DNA from: Candidatus Sumerlaeota bacterium
Lineage (GTDB): Bacteria > Sumerlaeota > Sumerlaeia > Sumerlaeales > Sumerlaeaceae
Assembly (NCBI GenBank): GCA_026398535.1
Contig: JAPLSQ010000026.1
Location: forward strand, 1-55,635
Reading direction: 5' to 3'
DNA length: 55,635 nt
A program made the position numbers and the translations under genes. Positions 7,945 to 17,389 of this stretch are shown one piece after another. The notes below the pieces were generated by a model that worked only from the letters and a program-made list of their open reading frames with translations, was not told the DNA's origin and made no database searches. Numbering within the stretch: position 1 is the first letter of the stretch; the number at the start of each line of letters is the position of its first letter.

Positions 7945-9969
7945 ATGATGAGACGGTTTTACACCACAATTCTCGGGCTGGGACTTGCAACCCCGGTATT
8001 CGCGGGCGGATTCACTTATGTGAAGAGCATCGACACTTCGCCCACGATCAATGACCTTGGCGCGCAGTTGAAGGACATCGCGGTCGACGCCAGCGGCAAT
8101 CTGCACATGACCACCTTTTTCGGGACCGATGGCAACAACTATGTGTTCAAAGTCACCGATCCCATGGGCGCCGCCACAGTGACGAAATTGACGAACGACG
8201 CCTATCCGACCGACAACGGGGCGGGCATTTGCTTCGACAAGAACGGCAAGTTCTATGTGTCGGTCCAGAGCACAGGCGTCATCCTCCGCTATAATGCCGA
8301 CGGCACAGCCGACACCACGTGGGGCACGGGCGGTTCGCTCACCGTGCCGGCGCCGCGACAGATCTCCTACACCGGCGATGCCAGTCACAAGCTCCTCGTC
8401 ACCCAGTTCGGCACACCCTATGTTGTCTACACTGTCGACTGTGCCACCGGCGAGATCAGCGCCGCCACCGCGACGACCTATGGCGACCCAGGCGACAATG
8501 GCGGACAGGTCAATGAACTCTTCAGCGGCCATGTCTATGACCCCGCCACGTTGACCATCTACGGCAACGCTCAGTGCGACCTTTCCAGAATCACCGGCGC
8601 CGACATCAATGACCTTAACACGTTCACAGATGCCGCCATCCTGACCCGCCACGCGTGCGTCAATGTCAGCAACCAGGGTATCGCCTTCGACAGCGCCTCG
8701 GGACTGATCGCCTACACCGCGATTCTGAACTCGCGGGCCGCACCCCCATATAATGCTCAGGTATGCGTCTACAATGTCGCCACCGGCTACGAAATCCCCG
8801 TTGGCGCCCAAGTGCCGGGCTACCCGGACTACATCGACAACTTCGCCGGAGCAGCTTTCCTGCGCGCTGGCGGAAATCTCTACCTCGCTGCCGAAAGCTC
8901 ACGCGACCAGAAGATCCAAATCTTCCGCTACGATGCGCCTTTCCCGGCGCGCAAATGGAGCTGGTTGAAAAAGATCGATGCCCTGCCCGGTATTCCTGGC
9001 GGCGGACGTATCAAAGATGTCGCCGCCGATTCAGCCGGCAACCTGTACTTCACATCCTTCTACATGCCCTGCTACATCCAAAAGGTCTCCAATCCCCTCG
9101 ACGCCTCGCCCGTCATCACGCAGTTCAGTGTCGATGAGCTGGCCAGTTCGAGCGGCAATGTCCTGTCTGTTGACGGCCAAGGCAACGTTTACTTCTGTTA
9201 CCAAGGCGCTGATGGCGCCAGCTCGTACATAACAAAATATGACAGCTCGGGCGCGCTGGCGCCCGGCTTCGGCACTGGCGGCAAGCTAAGCCCCGTCATC
9301 TGTGGCGGCGCGGCTGTGCGTCCGCGTTCCATCGCCCTCACAGGCACAGGCAAGCTGTTCGTGTGCGTCTTTGGCACGCCATACTCCATGGGCATCATCG
9401 ACGCAGCCACCGGCGCCGACGGCGGCCCTATTGTGTCCACCTTCGGCGACAACACCGATGTGGGCATTGTCAATCAGGGACAGGTGTTCCAGTCGGCCGC
9501 TTACGACGCCGTCAACAACGCCATTTACGGCAACGCCCAGCTTGACCTCGTGAAGATGACCGGCGCCAACGCCACGCTCAACGATCTGACAAGCTACAAT
9601 GTGGTGGCCGGCGCATCGCTCCATCGCTTCCCGATGACAGCGGCCGGCCCTGGCGGTTCCGACAACCTGCAACTCCGCATCGATCCAACCGGCCAATGGC
9701 TGGCCTACTCTGGCTTCGTCGATATGCGCACCGGCGGCGACAACTACAACCGCCAGATGTTCGTCATCGTGCGCAATATCGCCACCGGCAACGAGGAGTG
9801 GGTTGGCAACTATATCGGCCGCGATGGTTACATCAACCTCGGCGCCTGCCCGTGCTTCTTCAAGGTCGGCTCAACACAGTACCTCGCCGCTACGAACCAT
9901 TACGGCGCCTCGATTGAAATCTTCCAGTATGATCCTGCCGCCGGCGTTGGCGAATGGGGCCTTTACTGA
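7945..9969 (+). CDS. Secreted beta-propeller protein with two homologous halves
   Basis: A 674-residue exported protein. The signal peptide is about residues 1-21 (RRFYTTILGLGLATPVFAGG). The mature part is duplicated: half one starts FTYVKSIDTSPTIND with LKDIAVDASGNLHMTTFF, half two near residue 340 starts WSWLKKIDALPGIPGG with IKDVAADSAGNLYFTSFY. Repeats of the type DxxGNLYxxxF are NHL/SMP-30-like propeller blades, so two propellers are expected. Each half closes with an IFxYD...W sequence and the protein ends GEWGLY, as the second propeller at 12012 ends in WNLFF. AAGGAG (7928-7933) lies 11 nt before the ATG. Ligand unknown. Confidence 0.85.
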   Translation: MMRRFYTTILGLGLATPVFAGGFTYVKSIDTSPTINDLGAQLKDIAVDASGNLHMTTFFGTDGNNYVFKVTDPMGAATVTKLTNDAYPTDNGAGICFDKNGKFYVSVQSTGVILRYNADGTADTTWGTGGSLTVPAPRQISYTGDASHKLLVTQFGTPYVVYTVDCATGEISAATATTYGDPGDNGGQVNELFSGHVYDPATLTIYGNAQCDLSRITGADINDLNTFTDAAILTRHACVNVSNQGIAFDSASGLIAYTAILNSRAAPPYNAQVCVYNVATGYEIPVGAQVPGYPDYIDNFAGAAFLRAGGNLYLAAESSRDQKIQIFRYDAPFPARKWSWLKKIDALPGIPGGGRIKDVAADSAGNLYFTSFYMPCYIQKVSNPLDASPVITQFSVDELASSSGNVLSVDGQGNVYFCYQGADGASSYITKYDSSGALAPGFGTGGKLSPVICGGAAVRPRSIALTGTGKLFVCVFGTPYSMGIIDAATGADGGPIVSTFGDNTDVGIVNQGQVFQSAAYDAVNNAIYGNAQLDLVKMTGANATLNDLTSYNVVAGASLHRFPMTAAGPGGSDNLQLRIDPTGQWLAYSGFVDMRTGGDNYNRQMFVIVRNIATGNEEWVGNYIGRDGYINLGACPCFFKVGSTQYLAATNHYGASIEIFQYDPAAGVGEWGLY

Positions 9970-10004
9970 TTACCGTGTTATGGACAACAAGTCCGGACAT
10001 CATG

Positions 10005-10036
10005 GCAGCGGGCGCTCAATCGCCCGCTGCTTTTTT
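10005..10036 (+). terminator. Rho-independent terminator of the propeller gene
   Basis: GCAGCGGGCG pairs perfectly with CGCCCGCTGC across a 6-nt loop and is followed by six T. It lies 36 nt after the stop codon. Confidence 0.93.
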
Positions 10037-10074
10037 ATCCCGTGCCATGTGACGCCCGTTGAGCCGTGATATGA

Positions 10075-11604
10075 TTATGATTTTTTCAACTTCCGGTTGA
10101 TCTTCTGCCGGCGCTTCAATGCCGCAAGGCGCGCGTTGTTTTTGTTGCGGATTTTCATGACAGGATCGCGTGTGACATCCGTGTTGTCAGCGTGACGGCG
10201 ATACCGGTAGAGCACGGCGTGAACACGGTCCACATCGTGCTTCTCCCCCACTTTGAGCACCATGTCGTAGTCCTCGCCGAAATTTCCATAATTCTCCTCG
10301 TCGTAAAGGCCCATTTCCTCGAGAACCGCTTTCGGGAACACGCGCAGCGCGCCGGCGCCGTCGCGCCGCAGAATCTGATTGCGCGTATAGCCCTTGTGCG
10401 TCACGGGTTCGACGCCCTCCACTTTCCCGCGGTCTTCATCCATCAGTTCGTAATACGAAATGGCGAGTCCGCATTGGGGGTGTGATTCCATGTGGGCCAT
10501 CATCTTTTCAAGCGTGCCGGGGGTGTACTCGTCATCCGAGTCAAGCTGGCAGATGTATTTGCCCCGCGCGGCACGGATGCCGCAGTTGAGGGCGTAGGCG
10601 ATCGACGGGCCACGCTGCTCGATCATGCGCACACGCGCATCCCGCATGATATAGCCGCGCACGACATCCTGCGTGCTGTCAGTCGAACCGTTGTCCACCA
10701 CGATGATTTCAAAATCCTTGAATGTGCCATCGAGCACGCGCTCGATGGCGTTTCCAATGAAGCGCGCGCGGTTGAGAACCGGGATCACAACGCTGGCCAG
10801 CACGGAGTATGGGCACTTGGGATATTTCACGGCAACCGTGGGATGATCAATCTGCGCGCCGCGCCGGCGGAGCATGTCCTGAAAAACCGATGTGATTTCC
10901 GCTTCCAGATCAGGAGGATAGAACACATAGGAAAATCCGCCGAGTTTGCCTTTGCCCGGCGAATAGAGAGTGCTGGGAGCCGCGGATCCCGGCGACGTAT
11001 CGGGACTTGATGGGGCCGGCTCCACCGTGTAGAGCGGCTTTTTCACCAGCCCGATGGTGTATTTGTCGCACAGTTTGAGCTCGACATCATACTCGGCGGC
11101 AAATGCCAGTTCTTCGCGAAAACCGCCAATCTCCCGCAGACGGTCGGCGCGATAGACTCTCACATACCCGAAATCGAAACGTTCGTGTGGGGCGCCCTCG
11201 TGAGGGAACAAATGAACCGGCTTTGATTTGCCGTCATCGTCCATCTCAAGGTAACAGGCATATGCAGCGGCGGCTTTGCGCGACTTCATAAAAAGAGCGG
11301 CAAAACGCTCGAGCGCCCACGGATCGAGCAAAATGCGTTCGGGAAGAGGAAGAATAAACTCGGCATCAGTATTCTTGAGCGCCCAGTTGATCATGAGGGC
11401 GGCCGTTTTCAGGCCGCTTGGCGCCTGCCTTATGCGGGAGTCGTGCAATTCACCCGCCAAGGCGTCGGATGGAGAGCCATCCGACGTCTCATCAATAAGG
11501 CAACAGATCCAATCATCGAGCGTCTGTTGCTTCAGCGTGGCAAGGCTGCGCCGCACTGAATCATTAATTGTCTTCACAGGAAAAAGAACGGCAAATCCGA
11601 GCAT
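10075..11604 (-). CDS. Tandem GT2-type glycosyltransferase, first domain degenerate
   Basis: A 509-residue cytoplasmic protein with two GT-A folds. The C-terminal one (about 265-490) is a typical family 2 transferase: SVVIPVLNRARFIGNAIERV, EIIVVDNGSTD, the metal-binding QLDSDDEYTPGTL and a later FGEDYDMVLKV. The N-terminal one (about 1-210) shares the fold pattern (AVLFPVKTINDSVRRSLATL, DDWICCLIDETSDG) but reads FILPLPERILLDPWAL where a DxD should be, so it is probably inactive. The C-terminal tail is very basic. The ATG at 11604 is preceded by GGAGAA on the complement. It probably adds a sugar to a surface glycan. Confidence 0.88.
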   Translation of the reverse strand: MLGFAVLFPVKTINDSVRRSLATLKQQTLDDWICCLIDETSDGSPSDALAGELHDSRIRQAPSGLKTAALMINWALKNTDAEFILPLPERILLDPWALERFAALFMKSRKAAAAYACYLEMDDDGKSKPVHLFPHEGAPHERFDFGYVRVYRADRLREIGGFREELAFAAEYDVELKLCDKYTIGLVKKPLYTVEPAPSSPDTSPGSAAPSTLYSPGKGKLGGFSYVFYPPDLEAEITSVFQDMLRRRGAQIDHPTVAVKYPKCPYSVLASVVIPVLNRARFIGNAIERVLDGTFKDFEIIVVDNGSTDSTQDVVRGYIMRDARVRMIEQRGPSIAYALNCGIRAARGKYICQLDSDDEYTPGTLEKMMAHMESHPQCGLAISYYELMDEDRGKVEGVEPVTHKGYTRNQILRRDGAGALRVFPKAVLEEMGLYDEENYGNFGEDYDMVLKVGEKHDVDRVHAVLYRYRRHADNTDVTRDPVMKIRNKNNARLAALKRRQKINRKLKKS

Positions 11605-11640
11605 CAATTTTCTCCATCATGACATCAATTCGACTTTTGA

Positions 11641-11892
11641 ATAACCAATCGCGAACGGACTTCAAAGCATATTTCGCACGATTATCACCAAGAGGGCGGC
11701 GGCACTTTCGTTTATGTCAAAACACGCAGCGTGCCAGCTCAGTCAAAACCATATCCGAAGCTTGCCGAAGTCACCAGGAACCAGCCGGTTTTCGAGAACC
11801 GCGATGTGAAGGGCATCGTTCTCGGTTTCTGGCGCCCCGATATTGCCCAAGGGATCAACGTTCCCGGATTCCATGCCCATTTCCTTCATGAT
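11641..11892 (+). pseudogene. budA: Remnant of alpha-acetolactate decarboxylase
   Basis: One frame, open after a TGA at 11638, reads GGTFVYVKTRSVPAQ, then KPYPKLAEVTRNQPVFENRD, then GFWRPDIAQGINVPGFHAHF. This matches the middle to C-terminal part of BudA, including its VKTRSVP, the LAEV..QPVFE stretch and the GINVPG(F/Y)HxHF metal-binding region. The N-terminal half of the enzyme is absent and similarity stops after FLHD, so only about 65-80 of ~240 residues survive and the gene cannot be functional. The rest of the 11605-12011 gap shows no gene. Confidence 0.72.
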
Positions 11893-11947
11893 GTTGTGGT
11901 CATTCCATTGTGGTTTACAATAAACTCGCCTGTGAGTTATATACTAT

Positions 11948-11976
11948 TTGACATAATTATGTGCACGGCAATAGCC
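11948..11976 (+). promoter_or_regulatory. Candidate promoter for the second propeller gene
   Basis: A perfect -35 TTGACA (11948-11953) sits in AT-rich DNA 59 nt before the start codon. The -10 box at 17-18 nt spacing (ATAGCC/TAGCCT) is poor, while a better CATAAT occurs at 11980-11985 at the wrong distance. Confidence 0.3.
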
Positions 11977-12011
11977 TCCACATAATAATCAAATATATAG
12001 GAGGATTTTAT

Positions 12012-13052
12012 ATGAAACGATTAGTATTTCTGATAGCAGCGGCGCTGGTCGCTGGTTCCGCCTTTGGGCAAACCACAATGACTCAGATATTCAAGATCGA
12101 TGAGGGGGGTTCGCTTCCATGGTTCACCAACGACAACACATGCCGCGGCATGGCGTTGAATCCAGTCACGGGCCATCTGCTTCTTGTTGACCGTGATGGC
12201 ACCGGCAATGTGGTGCACCGCCTCGATTCCGCGACAGGAGCGGAAATACTTCCCCCACTCGATTCGTCAATTTACAGCGGAGGAACGCACCCCATCAGCA
12301 AGATCGCTATAGCCACTGACGGCACGATCTATGTGTGCAACCTTGCCGTCGCAGGAGCGAATTTCAAAATCTATAAATACACGGATGAAGAGGCTGTGCC
12401 GACCGTGTGCTTTGACGATCCGGCCTCAACGGCGCGCCGCGGCGACAGCATCGCCGTGACCGGCGTCGGCGTGAACACCAAATTGCTCGTTAACGGTTTC
12501 AAGGCGTTCGTCGGCGATTTCGCCATTCTGACAACCACCGATGGAAACACGTTCACAGCCACGACAATCACTCCGGCCGGTCTGACGGCCACAAATCATT
12601 ATTCGCAGTGGGACACCGATGGCGTGAAGTACTGGGTCAGCAAGCTGGCAGCCACAGTTGACGGCGTGACGACACCCGTGCTCTTCAACGCCTTGAACGC
12701 TGTCGACAGGATCGTTGTGTGTCCGGTCGTGGGCGGCGGTTTCTCCGTTCAAAATGTCACATTCGAGGCTGTCACGGTGAAACTCCTTGGCCTGACGCCT
12801 GGCGCGGTCGCTGCCAGCCTTGTAGACGTGCCTGGCGCGGTTTTCATCCTCAATCCGTCGAGCGTGACCTACACATTTACGACAACCGGTCTTGAAAAAG
12901 CCGGTGGCGCAAACGATAACGGCAACGGCACTGGCGATGTGGCTTTCGATGGCCCCGGCAAGAAAGTCTACTTCCTCTACACAAACAACTCAGTTTCAGG
13001 CTGGAACATGCCATCAAGCACTTCCGTGTCTGACTGGAATTTGTTCTTCTAA
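12012..13052 (+). CDS. Secreted DUF4623-like beta-propeller protein
   Basis: A 346-residue exported protein with a clear signal peptide (KRLVFLIAAALVAGSAFGQ). The mature sequence has the arrangement I associate with DUF4623 proteins of Planctomycetes and relatives: CRGMALNPVTGHLLLVDR, then IAIATDGTIYVCNLA, FKIYKYTDEEAVPTVCF, RRGDSIAVTG, and a final VSDWNLFF. It is probably a propeller exposed in the periplasm or outside the cell. AGGAGG (11999-12004) lies 7 nt before the ATG. A strong terminator follows, so it is monocistronic. Function unknown. Confidence 0.85.
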   Translation: MKRLVFLIAAALVAGSAFGQTTMTQIFKIDEGGSLPWFTNDNTCRGMALNPVTGHLLLVDRDGTGNVVHRLDSATGAEILPPLDSSIYSGGTHPISKIAIATDGTIYVCNLAVAGANFKIYKYTDEEAVPTVCFDDPASTARRGDSIAVTGVGVNTKLLVNGFKAFVGDFAILTTTDGNTFTATTITPAGLTATNHYSQWDTDGVKYWVSKLAATVDGVTTPVLFNALNAVDRIVVCPVVGGGFSVQNVTFEAVTVKLLGLTPGAVAASLVDVPGAVFILNPSSVTYTFTTTGLEKAGGANDNGNGTGDVAFDGPGKKVYFLYTNNSVSGWNMPSSTSVSDWNLFF

Positions 13053-13076
13053 CAATCAAGCAGTTTGACAATCCGC

Positions 13077-13110
13077 ACGCCGGGACGAAAAATCGTCCCG
13101 GCGTTTTTTT
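13077..13110 (+). terminator. Strong Rho-independent terminator
   Basis: CGCCGGGACG (13078-13087) pairs perfectly with CGTCCCGGCG (13094-13103) around AAAAAT and is followed by seven T. It ends the DUF4623-like gene just before the deacetylase gene. Confidence 0.95.
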
Positions 13111-13140
13111 ATGACAGAGCAAGATCATGCATAACTTCCA

Positions 13141-14082
13141 ATGAGTCCTCGATCAGCCCTTATCCATGTCGATCTTGATAACCTGTGGTCGATTGCCGCC
13201 TGTTATGGTTTGTGTCTGCCCGCGGGAAGCGAAAACGGCATCTATGACGACGCACTGCCGCGGCTCCTGGGCATCTTCAACGAGATGGAAATTCCAGCGA
13301 CATTCTTTGCCGTTGGACGTGACGTGGAATTGCCCGATAATGCCGTGAAACTGCGCAAGGCCATCGTATCAGGGCACGAAATCGCCAGCCATTCCCAGAC
13401 ACACCCGTTGAATTTTCGCGCGCTGAGTGAACGGGAAATCGATCACGAGGTGGAGCAGGGGGGAAAAAGCATTTATCATGGCACTGGACAAAAACCTTCC
13501 GGATTTCGCGCGCCCGGTTATGCCGTGTCGCAGAGTTTGATCAGGGTCCTTATCCGCCGCGGTTATCATTATGATTCATCCATCATGCCCTCACCTTACG
13601 GATTCGCGTTCCGGTGGATGGACGCATGGCTGAGACGCGGAACGACTGCGGGATCCGGTTTGCGGAAAACACAGTTTCCGTATTTCTGCGACGCCCTTGC
13701 CAGTCTGTCCCCATATCGTGTAAACCCGAACCATCCCGAGCGAGAACTGGCGTCCAGCGGGCTGTTGGAAATCCCCGTGGCCGCATCACCTCTGTTGCGG
13801 CTGCCTTTTCAGGCTGGCGTCTGTCTGAGGCTGGGCCGCAGATATTTCGAGGCGCAGTTGTCCGCCTTCCTGAAACGCCCCTCCCTGCCTCTCGTGTTTC
13901 TTCTTCATGGCGCCGATGCCGCCGACTTTCAGGCATGCACCGATCCGTTTTTCCGCCGCGCCCCAGTGTTTTCGCTGCCTTTCGCCGACAGAATCGGCAA
14001 AATCAGAATCTATCTTGAGCGCATCCGATCAAACTACGACTGCCTTACAACGATGGATTTTGTCCGCCGCATCAAAACTTGA
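13141..14082 (+). CDS. Polysaccharide deacetylase (NodB-type, CE4)
   Basis: A 313-residue protein. The CE4 motifs are in order: HVDLDNLW near residue 8 (replacing the usual DDG, with both Asp retained), PATFFAVGRD, GHEIASHSQTHP with the HSxTH metal ligands, and SGFRAPGY. Enzymes of this family remove N-acetyl groups from chitin-like, peptidoglycan or exopolysaccharide chains. Some with this DLD start belong to a subgroup found in polysaccharide biosynthesis clusters. No signal peptide is visible, so the substrate may be a cytoplasmic precursor. No good ribosome-binding site precedes the ATG. The gene follows the terminator at 13077. Confidence 0.87.
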   Translation: MSPRSALIHVDLDNLWSIAACYGLCLPAGSENGIYDDALPRLLGIFNEMEIPATFFAVGRDVELPDNAVKLRKAIVSGHEIASHSQTHPLNFRALSEREIDHEVEQGGKSIYHGTGQKPSGFRAPGYAVSQSLIRVLIRRGYHYDSSIMPSPYGFAFRWMDAWLRRGTTAGSGLRKTQFPYFCDALASLSPYRVNPNHPERELASSGLLEIPVAASPLLRLPFQAGVCLRLGRRYFEAQLSAFLKRPSLPLVFLLHGADAADFQACTDPFFRRAPVFSLPFADRIGKIRIYLERIRSNYDCLTTMDFVRRIKT

Positions 14083-14221
14083 TTATTTCCGCCGACAATA
14101 ATTTCATTATCGTGCGTTTGGATACCGAAGTTTTCCGATAATTGTTGTAGTATCACATGCCCGGTGACAGGCTCCATTTATCACAACTGATCTTAATGCG
14201 CGAGGTTGGACCCCGACAGAA

Positions 14222-16192
14222 ATGGCTAACCATGATATGGCGGAACTGGTGGAATGCAAGCCAGCATGGACGATTGAGGACGCAATCAACACGTATAACA
14301 TTGACCGGTGGGGGCTGGGTTATTTTTCCATCAACGAGTCGGGTAATGTGACTGTCTCCCCGATGCTCGGTAATGGAGCGACGATTGACATCATGCAAGT
14401 CATCGCCGAGGCTCAGGAACAAGGGCTCAATTTCCCGCTGGTGCTCCGCTTCCAGGATTTGTTGCGAGACCGGGTTGCACAGCTCAACCAGGCATTCCGC
14501 TCTGCCATTGCCGACTGCAAGTATACCGGACGCTATCTTGGAGTATTTCCGATCAAGGTGAATCAGCTTAGCGAGGTTGTGGAGGAGATCATCGATGCGG
14601 GACGGCCGTACGATTTCGGCATTGAGGCGGGATCGAAGCCCGAGTTGTTCGCCGCGATGGCCATCCACGACAATCCCGAGTCCCTCATCGTTGCCAACGG
14701 TTACAAGGACACGCTTTTCATTCGCGTGGGGCTGATGGGCAGACGCCTTGGCAAAAAAGTCATCATGGTCGCGGAGAAGGTCGAGGAGGTCAAAGCCATC
14801 ATCGATGTGGCCAACGAGATGGGTGTCGAACCGATGATTGGCATCCGCGTGCGGCTGGGCACGAAGGGATCGGGGCTGTGGTCGACATCCGGGGGTGAAA
14901 ACGCAAAATTCGGCCTTTCGACAATGGATCTGATGGATGCCATCAAGCACCTTGAATCAAGCGGCATGACATCGGCTCTGAAACTGGTGCACTTCCATAT
15001 CGGTTCACAGATTCCGGATATTCTGACCATCAAGCGGGCAACCCGCGAAGCCGCGCGTTTCTATGCCAAGCTCTGCAAGATGGGCATGGATGGTTTGCAG
15101 TACCTGGATGTGGGCGGCGGATTGGGCGTTGATTACGACGGCAGCCAGACAAGTTTTCATTCCTCAACAAACTACACGCTTGAGGAGTACGCCCTCGATA
15201 TTATATACAATGTGATGGATGTGTGCGACGAAGAGGGGGTCCCCCATCCCGACATTGTCAGTGAATCAGGGCGCGCCATCGTCGCTCATCATTCCCTGCT
15301 CGTTGTTCAGGTATTTGGCGCCATCGAAAAAACCAAGGCTGTGTATGACCTTCGCGTGGACCGCCTGGATCACAAATGGATCAAACAACTCGCTGAGATT
15401 AAAGAACGCATCACGGTCAATCCCATGGAGGCTCTTCACGACACGCAGCAGATCAAGGGCGAATCGCAGAACGCCTTCGAGCTGGGCATCCTTGACCTGC
15501 GCACCAAGGCGAAGATCGAGACCTTTTATTGGCATATCATCGAGGAAATCGTGGAGTTGTATAAAAAACGGGCTGAGGAAAACGTGGGCGGCGGCAAGGA
15601 GATTCCCGAAGAGATCGCGGATCTGACGCCACACTTTGCGGACCAATACCTGTGTAATTTCTCCGTGTTCCAATCGCTTCTGGATCACTGGGCGCTCGGT
15701 CAGCTTTTCCCGATCATGCCCATCCATCGTCTTAATGAGCCGCCCATAATTCAAGGCACATTGGCCGACATCACATGCGACTCCGACGGAAAAGTCAGCA
15801 AATTCACCGATCTCAAGGATGTCCGACAGGCATTGCCCATGCATGTGCTCAGACCGGGTGAACCCTATTACCTCGGTTTCTTCATGACGGGCGCCTACCA
15901 GGACATCATGGGCGATCTGCACAACCTGTTCGGCCGGGTGAACGAGGCGCATGTTTTCCTCGATCCGGACGAAGAGGCCGGCTACTACATTGAGGAAACC
16001 ATCGAAGGACATTCCATCGGCCAGGTGCTCCAGTTCACACAATACCATATCAACGACTTGTGCAGGCGGATGAAGGCGCAGATCGATGACGCCATCAAGA
16101 CCGACCGCATCCGCCCCAATGACGGCATGCGTCTGCTGACGGAATACGAGCGAGGACTCAGCGAGCCGACTTATCTCAACTTCACGCGTTAG
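14222..16192 (+). CDS. speA: Biosynthetic arginine decarboxylase
   Basis: A 656-residue PLP enzyme, the usual size for SpeA, converting arginine to agmatine and CO2 for polyamine synthesis. Visible motifs are GVFPIKVNQLSEVVEEI with the PLP-binding lysine, DFGIEAGSKPELFAAM, VHFHIGSQI, and the glycine-rich LDVGGGLGVDYDGS that binds the cofactor phosphate. A second in-frame ATG at 14237 is possible; the ribosome-binding site (GAGG near 14202) is distant. No agmatinase or agmatine deiminase gene is nearby, so the pathway must be completed elsewhere. Confidence 0.95.
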   Translation: MANHDMAELVECKPAWTIEDAINTYNIDRWGLGYFSINESGNVTVSPMLGNGATIDIMQVIAEAQEQGLNFPLVLRFQDLLRDRVAQLNQAFRSAIADCKYTGRYLGVFPIKVNQLSEVVEEIIDAGRPYDFGIEAGSKPELFAAMAIHDNPESLIVANGYKDTLFIRVGLMGRRLGKKVIMVAEKVEEVKAIIDVANEMGVEPMIGIRVRLGTKGSGLWSTSGGENAKFGLSTMDLMDAIKHLESSGMTSALKLVHFHIGSQIPDILTIKRATREAARFYAKLCKMGMDGLQYLDVGGGLGVDYDGSQTSFHSSTNYTLEEYALDIIYNVMDVCDEEGVPHPDIVSESGRAIVAHHSLLVVQVFGAIEKTKAVYDLRVDRLDHKWIKQLAEIKERITVNPMEALHDTQQIKGESQNAFELGILDLRTKAKIETFYWHIIEEIVELYKKRAEENVGGGKEIPEEIADLTPHFADQYLCNFSVFQSLLDHWALGQLFPIMPIHRLNEPPIIQGTLADITCDSDGKVSKFTDLKDVRQALPMHVLRPGEPYYLGFFMTGAYQDIMGDLHNLFGRVNEAHVFLDPDEEAGYYIEETIEGHSIGQVLQFTQYHINDLCRRMKAQIDDAIKTDRIRPNDGMRLLTEYERGLSEPTYLNFTR

Positions 16193-16225
16193 CCCTGTTC
16201 CTGTATGAAAGGCCGCTGACACTCC

Positions 16226-17389
16226 TTGCGCATATACCGCATCACATTGTCCAATAGGGCGTTCTTTTATCCAATCGGCTTCAGCGCCGACTGTTTCAAC
16301 TTCACGGCCATTCTTGCCGAGACTTTTCTTGCGTCCTCGCTGTTTGGCGCCACGGAACTGCAGATGGGCGTGCTCGGAGCCTGTAACGCGCTTGGTTACA
16401 TGTTGCCATGCGTGGCGACAGGGCTTATATCGGAACGCCTGGGCCGGCGTGTCATGTGCGCGCTTTCCGCCGCTGGCCTGATCGCTGTCAATCTCACGGA
16501 GCCACACCTGCGTTCGGTTCCGGCTTTATACGTGGCGGGTTTTTTACGCATGTTTGCCACAAGTTTCCTGTGGCCCCCGCTCATCGCATGGCTCACCCAA
16601 TCCACACGCCACAGAAACTTGTCTGGCGTGCTCGGTGGATTTAATTTCTCATGGGCCAGCGGCATCATGACAGGATTCTTTATCGGGGGCTGGGCATTTC
16701 AGCATATCAGCCCAACCGCCGCTTTCTATTTTTCGGCATCGATGGCACTGTTGCTGTTGATCTTTGTGCTCACCTGCACGCCGCGCATACATGACGTCGA
16801 GGATGGCGGGCAGTCGGACGCGCTCCAGCCGTTGCCTCAAATCAAACGCCATGAGCCCGATCATGCGCATCTGTATATCCGCCAAGGCCTGTTGTTGAAC
16901 ACCGGCGCATGTTTCGTGACATCGATGGTGCTGTATCTGTTTCCCAAAATTGCCGCAGGTCAACTGACTGAGGCCGCGCAAGGAACCATGCATTCGGTGC
17001 GAATGGGCGGACAGGTGCTGGCCTTTTTGTTGTTTGGGCGAACAGCCGTCTGGCATTACCGGGGCTGGCCTGTCTGGCTGACTCTTGGCGCCCTCGCCAC
17101 AGGGCTTGTGTTCATTAGCTCAGCGCACAGCAATTGGTTTTATCTTGTGGGATGCGCGGCATTGGGCTTCGGAGCCGGCGCCGCATATTCACTCAGCATA
17201 TTCTACTCGCTGGCGCTGACCCGCATCAAGGGACTCGGAAGCGGCATACAGGAATCGCTTATAGGCGCCGGGCTTCTGCTCGGACCTTTATACGGCGGAC
17301 TTATCGCAAGCATGACGGATGTGCGCCTAACAGTCATCGCGGCGCTGATCCCGTTGGCGTTGTTGCTGCCGTGGCTGAAGGCGCGGTAA
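16226..17389 (+). CDS. MFS transporter
   Basis: A 387-residue polytopic membrane protein with about 10-12 hydrophobic segments and the MFS loop motif GLISERLGRRVMCAL after the second helix. Major facilitator proteins move small solutes by proton symport or antiport; the substrate cannot be told here. An in-frame stop at 16217 forces a TTG start at 16226 or 16247, because the first membrane segment (FFYPIGFSADCFNFTAIL) precedes any ATG. The TAA stop abuts the stop of the converging downstream gene without a single spare base. Confidence 0.85.
   Translation: MRIYRITLSNRAFFYPIGFSADCFNFTAILAETFLASSLFGATELQMGVLGACNALGYMLPCVATGLISERLGRRVMCALSAAGLIAVNLTEPHLRSVPALYVAGFLRMFATSFLWPPLIAWLTQSTRHRNLSGVLGGFNFSWASGIMTGFFIGGWAFQHISPTAAFYFSASMALLLLIFVLTCTPRIHDVEDGGQSDALQPLPQIKRHEPDHAHLYIRQGLLLNTGACFVTSMVLYLFPKIAAGQLTEAAQGTMHSVRMGGQVLAFLLFGRTAVWHYRGWPVWLTLGALATGLVFISSAHSNWFYLVGCAALGFGAGAAYSLSIFYSLALTRIKGLGSGIQESLIGAGLLLGPLYGGLIASMTDVRLTVIAALIPLALLLPWLKAR

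Noticed and set aside
15266..16507. 413-codon frame antisense to speA and the MFS gene
   Set aside because: It crosses two recognised genes on the opposite strand and has shadow-type composition.
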